Shown here piece by piece: positions 55,113-63,988 of a stretch of DNA of 64,000 nt (its first letter is position 1; each line of letters opens with the position of its first letter). The position numbers and the translations under genes were made by a program. The notes under the pieces were generated by a model, which did not search any database, had not been told where the DNA came from, and saw nothing but the letters and a program-made list of their open reading frames with translations. This DNA comes from an uncultured Caulobacterales bacterium (GTDB taxonomy: Bacteria > Pseudomonadota > Alphaproteobacteria > Caulobacterales > Caulobacteraceae). The DNA is taken from NCBI GenBank assembly GCA_903884425.1, contig CAISEP010000002.1:246627-310626 (forward strand). The letters run 5' to 3'.

Positions 55113-55232
55113 GGACACGGGCAAGCTGTACCGCCTCGACCCGGACAGCCGCCTCGTGCTATCGGTCCTGTCGGCGCTGGGTCGCCTTACCGATGATGTG
55201 AGCGCGCGGGCGGACTGAGGCAATGATCCGAT
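55113..55232 (+). repeat. 120-bp exact direct repeat, copy 2
   Basis: The second copy of 53461-53580. Here it runs into the intact porin gene, whose ATG (55223) is inside the repeat. The preceding 45 bases do not continue the winged-helix gene, so this copy is a duplicated stub. Confidence 0.95.
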
Positions 55233-56533
55233 CTTTGGTCCTCCTGGCGGCTGTTCTCCTGGCCGCCGGGCCCGGCGTTGCGTCTGCGGCGGAGGATGCC
55301 CCTTGGTCGGTGAGCGTACAGGCCACCAGCCTGACCCAGTATCACCCGGCCTTCCGCTCCAGCGTGCGGGGGCCCAACAGTCTCGATCCGGGCAGCCGGG
55401 GAAACACCACCAACGACGCCACCCTGTTCCTGGGCTACCGTCCATGGGCGGGCGGCGAGGTCTGGCTGGACGGGGAACTCGATGACGGGTTCGGCCTCTC
55501 CAACACCCTGGGCGTGGCCGGGTTTCCCAGTGGGGAAGCCTACAAGGTCGGCCGGAACTATCCGTATTTCCGGCTCCAGCGATGGTTCCTCCGCCAGACC
55601 GTGAACCTCGGCGGTGAAAGCGAGTCCGTGGCTGCGGATCAGAACGTGCTGGCCGGGACCCGGACACGCGACCGCCTGGTGCTGACGGCGGGTCGGATCA
55701 GTGTCGTCGACATCTTCGATACCAATCGCTATGCCCACGACCCCCGGGCGGACTTCATGAACTGGGCCGCCATCGACACGGCCAGCTTCGACTATGCGGC
55801 CGACGCCTGGGGCTACACCTGGGGCGGGGCCGCAGAGCTGTGGCAGGGGCCGTGGACGTTCCGGGCCGGGCTGTTCGACCTGTCGGACGTCCCCAACAGC
55901 AAGCGCCTCGACCCGACCCTGGGACAGTTCCAGACCCTCGCGGAGATCGAGCATCGCCAGACCCTCGGCGGTCGCCCCGGTGCGATCCGGGTGACCGGGT
56001 TCCTGACCCGGGGCCGGATGGGCCATTTCTCTGCCGCCCTTCGCGCAGCGGACCTCTCTGGCGGCCCTCCGGACGTGGCGGCCGTCCGCACCTATTCCAG
56101 TCGGGGCGGGGTCAGCGTGACGGTCGAACAGGAACTGGCCGATGGCCTGGGCGGTTTCCTGCGGGCGGGCGTCGCCGGCGGCGATTCGGAGGCCTATGAG
56201 TTCACCGACGTGGACCGGGCGGTCGCGGCGGGCCTTTCCAGCACCGGTGCCCGCTGGGGCGCACCGGATGACACCGCAGGGCTGGCCCTGATCGCCAACA
56301 TGGCGAGCCACCCGCGCCAGGCCTATCTGGCGGCCGGGGGCGTTGGGATTCTCGTGGGCGACGGACAGCTTCGCCACGCCGGGACGGAAGAGATCGCCGA
56401 GGTCTACTACAAGCGGGCCGTCGCCCGATGGCTGCAGGTCACTGTCGACTATCAGGCCATCTTCAACCCGGCCTACAATCGCGACAACGGTCCGGTGTCG
56501 GTTCTCGGCCTGCGGCTGCACGTCCAGAACTGA
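55223..56533 (+). CDS. OprB-like carbohydrate porin
   Basis: 436 residues, signal peptide (about 1-22, ASAAE). The body shows alternating strands of an outer-membrane barrel with the OprB-type segments GEVWLDGELDDGFGLSNTLG (split over strands), ARYPYFRLQRWFLRQ-like YFRLQRWFLRQT, TAGRISVVDIFDTNRYAHDPR, FMNWA and the closing strand YNRDNGPVSVLGLRLH. It takes up sugars or other small solutes. The ATG lies in the 120-bp repeat. It faces the leftward NarL-type regulator gene, which is only 24 bases from its stop. Confidence 0.87.
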   Translation: MIRSLVLLAAVLLAAGPGVASAAEDAPWSVSVQATSLTQYHPAFRSSVRGPNSLDPGSRGNTTNDATLFLGYRPWAGGEVWLDGELDDGFGLSNTLGVAGFPSGEAYKVGRNYPYFRLQRWFLRQTVNLGGESESVAADQNVLAGTRTRDRLVLTAGRISVVDIFDTNRYAHDPRADFMNWAAIDTASFDYAADAWGYTWGGAAELWQGPWTFRAGLFDLSDVPNSKRLDPTLGQFQTLAEIEHRQTLGGRPGAIRVTGFLTRGRMGHFSAALRAADLSGGPPDVAAVRTYSSRGGVSVTVEQELADGLGGFLRAGVAGGDSEAYEFTDVDRAVAAGLSSTGARWGAPDDTAGLALIANMASHPRQAYLAAGGVGILVGDGQLRHAGTEEIAEVYYKRAVARWLQVTVDYQAIFNPAYNRDNGPVSVLGLRLHVQN

Positions 56534-56557
56534 GCCCCCGCCGCCACCCCGGCGCGC

Positions 56558-57175
56558 TCAGCTGACCCCCATCTCGATGGAAAACCGGACCAGGTCCGCC
56601 GTTCGGGAGAGGCCCAGCTTGGTCTTGATCTGGGTGCAGGTATTGGCCACCGTCTTGTACCCCACCCCCAGGGCCTCGGCGATCTCCGCCAGGCTCTTGC
56701 CCGCCGCCAGCAGCCGCAGGATTTCCAGGTCCCGGGTGCTCAGACGGCTGATCGGCTCCCCCGCCGTCGCACGGCCGACGGCCATGGCCTGGGCGATGTC
56801 CGCCTCCACATAGCGCCCGCCGGCGGCGACCTTGCGGACCGCCTCGAGCAGCTCGTCCGGCGAAGCGTTCTTGCTCAGATAGCCCGTGGCCCCGGCATCG
56901 AGGGCACGGGCGGCGTAGAGCGGCTCGGCATGCATGCTGAGCACCAGAATGCGCCGGGACCGGTCGTCGAGCAGCAGGCGGGAGATCAGCTCCAGCCCGC
57001 CCAGCCCCGGCAGATTGAGGTCGAGGATCACCAGATCCGGCCGCTCCTGCCGGGCCACGGCCAGGGCGTCGCGCCCATTGGCCGCCTCCACGACGCCCAC
57101 CTCCTGGATCGTGGCGAACATCCGGCGCAGTCCGTCGCGGACAATGGCGTGGTCGTCGACGATGAGGATCTTCAT
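56558..57175 (-). CDS. NarL/FixJ-family response regulator
   Basis: 205 residues. The receiver has acidic DD (LIVDDHAIVRDGLR), acceptor D54 in LVILDLNLPGLGG, the Thr/Ser-equivalent LSMHAE and the lysine in LSKNAS. The C-terminal LuxR-type helix-turn-helix is STRDLEILRLLAAGKSLAEIA through GVGYKTVANTCTQIKTKLG (each part within the domain). It overlaps the kinase gene by four bases and is its partner. Targets are probably the adjacent porin and TonB receptor genes (inference). Confidence 0.95.
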   Translation of the reverse strand: MKILIVDDHAIVRDGLRRMFATIQEVGVVEAANGRDALAVARQERPDLVILDLNLPGLGGLELISRLLLDDRSRRILVLSMHAEPLYAARALDAGATGYLSKNASPDELLEAVRKVAAGGRYVEADIAQAMAVGRATAGEPISRLSTRDLEILRLLAAGKSLAEIAEALGVGYKTVANTCTQIKTKLGLSRTADLVRFSIEMGVS

Positions 57176-58632
57176 CCGGGAAGGACCTCCTGCCCGGCCG
57201 TCGGATCGGAGCGCTCCGCCGGTCCCCGGGCCGGTGCCACCGCCTCCACCGTCCAGCCACGACCGGGGGTGGCGTCGATCCTCAGTTCGCCCCGGGCGGC
57301 GGCCATCCGCTCGCGCATGCCGCGCAGGCCGAAGCCGGACCCGGCACGGGGCTCCGCCGGACCGGCACCACCGTCGTCAACCACCTGCACGCGGATGCGA
57401 CCGGGGTCCGGCACGGAAAGGTCCACCCCGACGGCCTTCGGCCGGCCATGCCGCACGGCGTTGCTGAGAGCCTCCTGGGTGACGCGCCACAGGGCCTCGG
57501 CCTGACGGGTCTCCACCTCCTCGTCGCCGATCTCGCAGCGAAGGGTGAAGGTGATGTCGGGACGCTTGGCCTGCCAGAAGGCCACGGCGTCCGCCAGGGC
57601 CATGGGCAGGCCGAGATCCACCTCCGGCGTCGGACGCAGCTGGTTCAGCATGCCCCGCACCTGACGCTGCATGTGATCCACCGCCGCGGTGATGGAGGCG
57701 AGGCGCTCCTCCGCCTCCGCCACCCGGTCGGCACGCACCAGCCGCCCGGCCAGACTGGCATCCAGGCTCACCGCGAACAGATAGGGGCCGATCTCGTCAT
57801 GCAGGTCCCGGGCAATTTCGGCCCGTTCCTCGTCCTGCAGGGTCAGGAGCTGCGCCTCGAGATTGCGGTTGCGCCGGTCGATGTCCGCCAGCTGCTCGGC
57901 CATGGTATTGAAACCGCTTCCCAGCGTGGCAAGCTCGGCCACGCCGCGGGCGGGGACATGGGCGGAGTAGTCCCCGTCACCGATCCGGCCAAAGGCCTGG
58001 GAGAGCTGCGTGAGAGGGCGCAGCGCCGCCCCGATCACCGCATGGATCATGACGCCGCCCAGCAGGCTGAAGGTCGCGAAGGCCGCCACCATGCGGGCCA
58101 GCTCGCTCCACGCATCGGCCACGTCCGCGGCCTCGAGGGCCTGGAGACGGACGGTTCCGGTCCGCGCCGGGCCCGCCGTCAGGACAAAGGCCGAGGGCTG
58201 CGGCCGCATCCACGCCACGAACCAGTCCGGGGCCGGATGGGTCGGAAGCTGGGGCCGCGACTGCTGCAGTACGCGCCCCTGCCCGTCGAAGGCCGTCGCC
58301 AGTATGTGCCGGGACCCATCGAAGGACTGCACGAAGCGGACCAGATCCTGGGTGGCGTGGCCGGACTGGCGAAGGTCGCCGAACGGCTCCGCCGCGCTCT
58401 GACGCGCGCCGTCCAGAGCCGCCTGGAGCTCATCCCGCAGGCTGTCCCGGGCCCGCAGGCCCGCCCCGATCGCCCCCGCCACCAGGCTCAGGGCGAAGGT
58501 GGCGCCCACGGCCAGCAGCACGCGGGACCGCAGGGCACGCGGCCAGGCCAGGACGGACGAGATCAACCCTCGAGACAACCGGATGGGCCCCTTGCCGGAA
58601 AAGCGCGCGGGATCGGGAAAAATTCCCGACAA
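57172..58632 (-). CDS. NarX/UhpB-type sensor histidine kinase
   Basis: 486 residues. TM1 36-60, a periplasmic sensor 61-180, TM2 181-203 and HAMP 204-255. The HisKA_3 phospho-acceptor is H278 in EIARDLHDEIGPYLFAVSL. The ATPase domain has ALSNAVRHGRP and the glycine-rich VVDDGGAGPAEPRAGSGFGLRGMRERM. It is the first gene of the pair with the NarL-type regulator and is divergent from a TonB receptor, with about 100 bases between. The signal is unknown. Confidence 0.94.
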   Translation of the reverse strand: MSGIFPDPARFSGKGPIRLSRGLISSVLAWPRALRSRVLLAVGATFALSLVAGAIGAGLRARDSLRDELQAALDGARQSAAEPFGDLRQSGHATQDLVRFVQSFDGSRHILATAFDGQGRVLQQSRPQLPTHPAPDWFVAWMRPQPSAFVLTAGPARTGTVRLQALEAADVADAWSELARMVAAFATFSLLGGVMIHAVIGAALRPLTQLSQAFGRIGDGDYSAHVPARGVAELATLGSGFNTMAEQLADIDRRNRNLEAQLLTLQDEERAEIARDLHDEIGPYLFAVSLDASLAGRLVRADRVAEAEERLASITAAVDHMQRQVRGMLNQLRPTPEVDLGLPMALADAVAFWQAKRPDITFTLRCEIGDEEVETRQAEALWRVTQEALSNAVRHGRPKAVGVDLSVPDPGRIRVQVVDDGGAGPAEPRAGSGFGLRGMRERMAAARGELRIDATPGRGWTVEAVAPARGPAERSDPTAGQEVLPG

Positions 58633-58736
58633 ACTCGGGAAGCCGCCCCATGGCGACTTGACCGCGATATCCGTAAACCCAGTAAGACTGGTTCGACAAC
58701 CGGTTCCACCCGTCCGTGCAGAGTGCGTCGCCCGAA

Positions 58737-60893
58737 ATGTCCAGGTTCCTGTTGCTGTCGACCTCCGTCCTCGTCCTGGCCAGCCTGGCGGGGGCTGGGT
58801 CGCCCCGCGCCGCCGAGACGGCGCCGGCGGACGCAGCCGCCGACCCCACGCAGACGGTGGAGGCGGTGCACGTCAACGCCCGGCTGAACGCGGCCCGGGA
58901 CCAGATCCAGCCCAGCCTCGGGGCGTCGGTCTACACGATGGACACCCAGGCGATCCAGAACATCCCCGGCGGGGACAATGTGTCCCTGAACCAGGTCGTG
59001 CTGCAGGCGCCCGGCGTGGCTCAGGACAGTTTCGGCCAGCTGCACGTCCGCGGCGAGCACAACGGCCTCCAGTACCGGCTGAACGGGGTGATCCTGCCCG
59101 AAGGTCTCAGCGTGTTCGGCCAGGCTCTCAGTCCCCGGCTGGCGGGAAAGGTGGCACTGATCACCGGGGCCCTGCCCGCCCAGTACGGCCTGCGCACGGC
59201 GGGCGTCGTGGACATCTCCACCAAGGCGCGGTTCGAGAATGCCGGCTCCGTCGGCCTCTATGGCGGCTCCCATGGGCAGGTGGAGCCCAGCTTCGAGTAC
59301 GGCTTCAACCAGGGAGACGTGAACGGCTTCGTCTCCGGCTCGTGGATGCACAGCGACCTGGGCATCGAGAGTCCGAATGCCCGGTCCACGCCCCTGCATG
59401 ACAGCACCGACCAGGTGAACGGCTTTGCCTATCTCGAGAAGGTCGTGGGGCCGGACAGCCGGCTGGCCCTGATCCTCGGCAGCTCGGTGGACCGGTTCCA
59501 GATCCCGGACACGGCAGGACAGACGCCGGGCCTGCGGCTGGGTCCCGGAGGGGGAACCCCGCTGACCGTCAATGGCCAGACCACCTTTGACAGCGCGCGA
59601 CTGAACCAGACCCAGAAGGAACTGACCCACTACGGCGTGGTCAGCTATCTGCGCTCCGGCGAGCGGTTCACGGGACAGGTCTCCCTGTTCGCCCGTTACT
59701 CCACCCTGGATTTCACCCCTGATGCCCAGGGCGACCTGTTGTTCAACGGCATCAGCCAGACGGCGTCCAAGTCCGATACGGCGGGCGGTCTGCAGGCCGA
59801 GGGCGTCTATCACGCCGATGCGGCCCACACGATCCGGACCGGGCTGATCGTCCAGGTGGATCGTTCCACCAGCCGCACGGCCTCGCAGGTGATCCCCCTG
59901 GCAGCGGACGGATCCCAGCTGGGCAGCCAGCCGGTCGCCGTCACCGATAACGGGGCGCAGACCTCGGCGACGGAGAGCCTCTATGTCCAGGACGAATGGG
60001 CCCTGACACCGGACCTGACCCTGAACTACGGTCTGCGCTATGACCGCTTCAACGGCTTCCGCGATCAGGATCAGGTCAGCCCGCGGGTGAATCTGGTCTG
60101 GAAGCCCCTGGCCGCGACGACCGTGCATGCGGGCTATTCCCGCTATTTCACCCCGCCGCCCTTCGAGCTGGTGGGCTCGACCTCGGTGGCGAAGTTCGCG
60201 GGCACGACCGCCGCCTCCCCGGGCACCCTGGACACCACACCCTATGCGGAGCGATCCAACTACTACGACATCGGCGTGGAGACCCAGCCTGCCGCAGGCC
60301 TGAGCCTGGGCCTCGACACCTACTACAAGTCCAGCCACGACCTGATCGACGAGGGCCAGTTCGGGGCACCGATCATCCTGACGCCCTTCAACTATGCCAA
60401 CGGGCTGCAGTACGGGATCGAACTGTCCTCGAGCTACGCCCACGGGCCCCTGTCGAGCTATGCCAACCTCGCCTACGGCATCGCCCGGGGGCGCAACATC
60501 ATCTCCAGCCAGTTCAATTTCGACCCCGCGGAACTGGCCTATATCCGCAACCACTACATCTATCTCGACCACGCGCAGAAGTTCACCGGATCCGCCGGGG
60601 CCGCCTACCGGCTGGGCCCGACGACCGTCAGCGCCGACCTGGTCTATGGCTCGGGCCTGCGCCGCACCGGCGACATCCCCAACGGCCGGTCCGGCCCGAC
60701 CTATACGGTGGTCAACCTGTCGGTGAGCCACAGCCTCGACACCGGCCATCTGGGCCAGTGGACCGCCCGTGTCGACCTGATCAATGCCTTCGACAAGATC
60801 TACGAGATCCGGGACGGCAGCGGCGTGGGCGTCGGCGCGCCCCAGTACGGGGCCCGCCGGGGCCTGTTCTTCGGCCTGCGCCGGGAGATCTGA
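58737..60893 (+). CDS. TonB-dependent outer-membrane receptor
   Basis: 718 residues from the ATG at 58737, which starts a signal peptide (MSRFLLLSTSVLVLASLAGAG). The plug domain (about 45-180) has NVSLNQVVLQAPGVAQDS, LHVRGEHNGLQYRLNGV and TGALPAQYGLRTAGVVD. A 22-strand barrel follows, ending in YGARRGLFFGLRREI with a near-terminal aromatic. It lacks an N-terminal secretin-like signalling extension, so it is a plain transporter. The divergent two-component pair may regulate it. The substrate cannot be told from sequence. Confidence 0.93.
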   Translation: MSRFLLLSTSVLVLASLAGAGSPRAAETAPADAAADPTQTVEAVHVNARLNAARDQIQPSLGASVYTMDTQAIQNIPGGDNVSLNQVVLQAPGVAQDSFGQLHVRGEHNGLQYRLNGVILPEGLSVFGQALSPRLAGKVALITGALPAQYGLRTAGVVDISTKARFENAGSVGLYGGSHGQVEPSFEYGFNQGDVNGFVSGSWMHSDLGIESPNARSTPLHDSTDQVNGFAYLEKVVGPDSRLALILGSSVDRFQIPDTAGQTPGLRLGPGGGTPLTVNGQTTFDSARLNQTQKELTHYGVVSYLRSGERFTGQVSLFARYSTLDFTPDAQGDLLFNGISQTASKSDTAGGLQAEGVYHADAAHTIRTGLIVQVDRSTSRTASQVIPLAADGSQLGSQPVAVTDNGAQTSATESLYVQDEWALTPDLTLNYGLRYDRFNGFRDQDQVSPRVNLVWKPLAATTVHAGYSRYFTPPPFELVGSTSVAKFAGTTAASPGTLDTTPYAERSNYYDIGVETQPAAGLSLGLDTYYKSSHDLIDEGQFGAPIILTPFNYANGLQYGIELSSSYAHGPLSSYANLAYGIARGRNIISSQFNFDPAELAYIRNHYIYLDHAQKFTGSAGAAYRLGPTTVSADLVYGSGLRRTGDIPNGRSGPTYTVVNLSVSHSLDTGHLGQWTARVDLINAFDKIYEIRDGSGVGVGAPQYGARRGLFFGLRREI

Positions 60894-61376
60894 TCAGAAC
60901 AGCTTGCGATCGATGTCGGTATAGGGGCGGACGCGGCACACGCCCTCCCGGACATCGTCCATCACCGTATCCTGGTCCAGGGTCGCGATCCGTTCGTCCT
61001 TCATGTGCCCGGAGCGGCGATTGATGCTGAGGGTCCGCCTGGTCACGACGGGCCCCTCCGTCACCGGCCGGCTGGTCAGGGTCGCCACGTCGGCCAGCAG
61101 GGTCAGGTCGTTCACCGTCTCGCAGGTGTCCTCGCACCAGCGGCGCTGTTCGAGATCCACGCGCAGATGGGTCCTGACCGCCACCATGCGACGCTTGACC
61201 ATGTGCTGGAGACTGCAATCCAGGTCGAACCTGGAGGGGGGATCCCCCTTCGGTGTCGACCGGGAGGCCGCCGCAGCCGTTACGGCCGTCCCGGCCAACA
61301 GCACGGCGGCGATTCCCCCGCAGACCCTCCGTCCCCCGCCCATCTGCTCAGGTCTCCGCACCGATTCGCGGGTCAT
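60894..61376 (-). CDS. Small exported Cys-containing protein, unknown
   Basis: 160 residues. A hydrophobic segment (about 19-37, GGIAAVLLAGTAVTAAAA) looks like a signal peptide; an ATG at residue 12 may be the true start. Four cysteines follow in the mature part (DLDCSLQH, RRWCEDTCE and EGVCRVRP), suggesting two disulfides in the periplasm. No family is recognised. Its stop abuts that of the 58.7 kb TonB receptor, tail to tail, and its start lies just downstream of the second receptor's stop, so it may be co-expressed with the latter. Confidence 0.68.
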   Translation of the reverse strand: MTRESVRRPEQMGGGRRVCGGIAAVLLAGTAVTAAAASRSTPKGDPPSRFDLDCSLQHMVKRRMVAVRTHLRVDLEQRRWCEDTCETVNDLTLLADVATLTSRPVTEGPVVTRRTLSINRRSGHMKDERIATLDQDTVMDDVREGVCRVRPYTDIDRKLF

Positions 61377-61390
61377 GTTAGCACGCCCCG

Positions 61391-63406
61391 CTAGTGTCGC
61401 AGGGTGAGGGAGATCCGCACCGTCGTCGGCGGTCCATAGGACAACAGGCCGTTGGCGTCCCGGGCGGTCTGGGCCCGCTGTCCGATATTGTCGACGGCGA
61501 TGCAGAGCTCCCGCCCCGGCTGGAAGGTCCAGGCCGCCTGAGCCGATCCCGCCGTCGCCGCCCGCAGGGGCCGCTGGTTCTGGTCATCGTCGAAGCGCCG
61601 TCCCTCCCGGCGGACGTCACCGCTGAGCCGGACGGTCGGGGCGACCTGCCAGTCCAGCCGGGCGTCGATGGCCATGTCCGGTGTCCCCGCCGGTCTCAGT
61701 CCGGTCAGGCGGGGCGCTCCGCTGCCCCCGTCGACCCTGGCCCGGGTCAGGGCACCGGACAGGGTCAGCGTCAGATCGTCGCTCAGGCGGGCCAGCGCCG
61801 ACAGCTCTGCGCCGGTCGCGTTCACGGCGTCCACGTTCCGGCGCTGGCGAAGGACGCCGCCTGTGGGAATGAAGCCTGCCACGCTGTCGGTAATGGGCCC
61901 GCTGGCGACGGTGACGTTGGTCACGGCGTCCGCCAGCCGGTTGGCAAAGAGACCGGCCGTCCAGCGGAACAGGCCGGCCTTGCCGTTCAGTCCGATTTCC
62001 GCCCCGGACAGTCGCTCCGGCTTCAGGGCGGGATTGGCCTCGGTGACGTCATTGCCCACCCGGAAGGGCCGGTGCAACTCGTTCAGGGTCGGCGGCCGGA
62101 AGCCCACATAGGTCGCGGCCCGCAGGGTCAGGCCGTCCATCAGCGTCCGGGTCCCCGCCAGCCGGGCGGTGGGCGCGACCCCGTCCCGGTCCGGGGCGGA
62201 CAGGTTGAGGGTCCGGGCACCGGTCGCGGCATTGGTTTCCAGGCGATGGGCGTGGCTGTCCCGCCAGTCGTCGGCGCGCACGCCGCCGCCCAGGGTCCAG
62301 TCCTTCCCCTGCGTCGCGGCCTCGGCAAAGATCCCCACCATGTCGGCATCGCCGCCCGCCACCCGGTTGCGGGTGAAGGTGCCGGTCAGATAGCGGAACT
62401 GCTCCCGGCTCTCCCCCGATGCGCCGTGCAGGTCCATGCCGCTGCGCAGGGTCAGCCCACCCTGGATCAGCTGGGCCTCCAGGCTCGCACCGAAGCCCAG
62501 GGCCGGCGTGTCGTATTGCCGGTTGGCCGGGGTGGCCGTCGCCCGGCCGACGGAGGTGGCGACGGAGGTGTTGTAGAGGTTGGACCCGGTCACCCAGCCC
62601 TGGGCCCGCCAGCCGAAGCCGCCCCTCGCGGGCGAGGTTCCGGCGGTGATCGCCAGCTGCTCCCCGGTGGAGCGGGACAGGGCCCCGGCAATGCCCGATC
62701 CCCGCCGCTCGGAATAGCCCGACAGGCGGGCGGACAGATAGATGTCACCCAGGTCCCCGTCATAGCGGATCGCCGCCGAGGTGGCATCGAGGGTCAGGGC
62801 CCGATCGGCAGCCCCCCGCCCCTGCACCACGGGAATCCAGCCGTCGCTGCTGTCATGGGAGAGGTCCGCCGACACATGACCGCCGACCGCGGCCAGGGCG
62901 GTCTGGGCAAAGGCCTGGCGCTCGCCCAGCCCGCCGGCCCGCACCGCCAGCACGGGATCGTCGGACCGGGCCAGCGCGATCAGTCCGGTGAGGGCCACCG
63001 GCCCCTCGCGCACGGATCCTGCGCCCCGGACGATGTCGGCCGAGGCCAGCCCCGCAGACGGGATGGCCGACCAGATCACCCAACCGCCGAAGGGATCGTT
63101 CTGCGGCACGCCGTCCAGGGTCACCAGCGCCCGCCCGGCTCCAGTACCGGCGATGGCGCGCACAGAGATGCCCTGGGTCGTGGGATTGGCCGCCTGGCTG
63201 GACGCCCGGCGAAACAGGGAGACACCGGGGGTGGCCGTCAGGGCATCATCGATCCGGGCGCTGCCGGACAGCACGTCTGTGTCGATTCGGATCCAGGACA
63301 GGCCCGTCAGGTCCGGAACGGGGGGCCGGCGGTAGTCCGCCACCACCACGGCCTCGAGCAGCGGCGCGGGCGGAGCGGTCACGGGAGGCAGATCGGTCAA
63401 AGGCAT
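61391..63406 (-). CDS. TonB-dependent receptor without visible signal peptide
   Basis: About 671 residues from the ATG at 63406. The plug segment has DALTATPGVSLFRRASS, TTQGISVRAIAGTGAGRALVTLDGVPQ and ADIVRGAGSVREGPVALTG. The barrel includes GFRPPTLNELHRPFRVG, typical of siderophore or cobalamin-type receptors (FRAPTLNELY), and ends YGPPTTVRISLTLRH. Neither this start nor an earlier one at 63466 gives a normal signal peptide; the N-terminus is Pro/Ala-rich (PPVTAPPAPLLEAV). The true start may be altered or a frameshift lost it. The substrate is unknown. Confidence 0.88.
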   Translation of the reverse strand: MPLTDLPPVTAPPAPLLEAVVVADYRRPPVPDLTGLSWIRIDTDVLSGSARIDDALTATPGVSLFRRASSQAANPTTQGISVRAIAGTGAGRALVTLDGVPQNDPFGGWVIWSAIPSAGLASADIVRGAGSVREGPVALTGLIALARSDDPVLAVRAGGLGERQAFAQTALAAVGGHVSADLSHDSSDGWIPVVQGRGAADRALTLDATSAAIRYDGDLGDIYLSARLSGYSERRGSGIAGALSRSTGEQLAITAGTSPARGGFGWRAQGWVTGSNLYNTSVATSVGRATATPANRQYDTPALGFGASLEAQLIQGGLTLRSGMDLHGASGESREQFRYLTGTFTRNRVAGGDADMVGIFAEAATQGKDWTLGGGVRADDWRDSHAHRLETNAATGARTLNLSAPDRDGVAPTARLAGTRTLMDGLTLRAATYVGFRPPTLNELHRPFRVGNDVTEANPALKPERLSGAEIGLNGKAGLFRWTAGLFANRLADAVTNVTVASGPITDSVAGFIPTGGVLRQRRNVDAVNATGAELSALARLSDDLTLTLSGALTRARVDGGSGAPRLTGLRPAGTPDMAIDARLDWQVAPTVRLSGDVRREGRRFDDDQNQRPLRAATAGSAQAAWTFQPGRELCIAVDNIGQRAQTARDANGLLSYGPPTTVRISLTLRH

Positions 63407-63532
63407 GAACAAAGGTGGCCTTGCATGGCGACGGAATGGGTCCAATCTCTGGTGGACCAATCCCACGCTCCGGGCAAGCGACCCCGGTCCCCTGCCCGCC
63501 GGCGTCCGACACCCTGCCTTCCTCCGAGACCG

Positions 63533-63988
63533 ATGACCACGCGCCTCACCTCAGCCCCCCTGGTCGCCGCCGATGAGCTGGCCGCCTTCGAAGCCGCCCG
63601 GCGCGCCTGCGACGGGGAGACCGGGGCCATCGTCTGCTTCACCGGACTGGTCCGGGCCGAGGCCGGGGCCGTGTCAGCGCTGGAGCTGGAGGCCTATCCC
63701 GGTTTTGCCGAGCGGCAGATCGACGCCATGGCCGCCGCCGCCGCGGAACGGCATGGCCTGCTGGACTGGCGCATCGTCCACCGGATCGGCCGGATGGACC
63801 CCGGCGCCACCGTGGTCTTCGTCGCCACGGCCGCCCGGCACCGCCGCAGCGCCTTCGAGGCCTGCGACCAGATGATGGACTGGCTGAAGAGCCGGGCCCC
63901 CTTCTGGAAGAAAAGCCACGAAGCCGACGGCAGCCGCTGGATCGAGCCCCGTCCGCAGGACTATACGGACGCATCCCGCTGGGATTGA
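63533..63988 (+). CDS. moaE: Molybdopterin synthase catalytic subunit
   Basis: 151 residues. It uses thiocarboxylated MoaD to insert the dithiolene sulfurs into precursor Z. Family features are GAIVCFTGLVRAEAG, LELEAYPGFAERQIDAM, VHRIGRMDPGA and FWKKSHEADGSRWIE, the last containing the two lysines in the places of the E. coli MoaE active-site lysines. The ATG at 63533 is chosen because the upstream in-frame sequence is only the antisense of the TonB receptor. No moaD is seen in the window; it may follow or lie elsewhere. Confidence 0.94.
   Translation: MTTRLTSAPLVAADELAAFEAARRACDGETGAIVCFTGLVRAEAGAVSALELEAYPGFAERQIDAMAAAAAERHGLLDWRIVHRIGRMDPGATVVFVATAARHRRSAFEACDQMMDWLKSRAPFWKKSHEADGSRWIEPRPQDYTDASRWD

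Noticed and set aside
54886..55218. A 110-codon plus-strand frame ending in the winged-helix C-terminus
   Set aside because: It is a chance fusion of a shadow frame of the GtrA region with the duplicated 120-bp repeat; it has no own start signal.
58563..60749. A 728-codon open frame on the minus strand
   Set aside because: It is the antisense of the TonB receptor gene, made open by high GC at third positions; it has no domain and its composition is His/Gly/Asp-rich.
61394..63532. A very long open frame on the plus strand running into moaE
   Set aside because: Its first 713 codons are the antisense of the TonB receptor, of Gly/Arg/Pro/Gln-rich shadow composition. Only the part from the ATG at 63533 has MoaE motifs.
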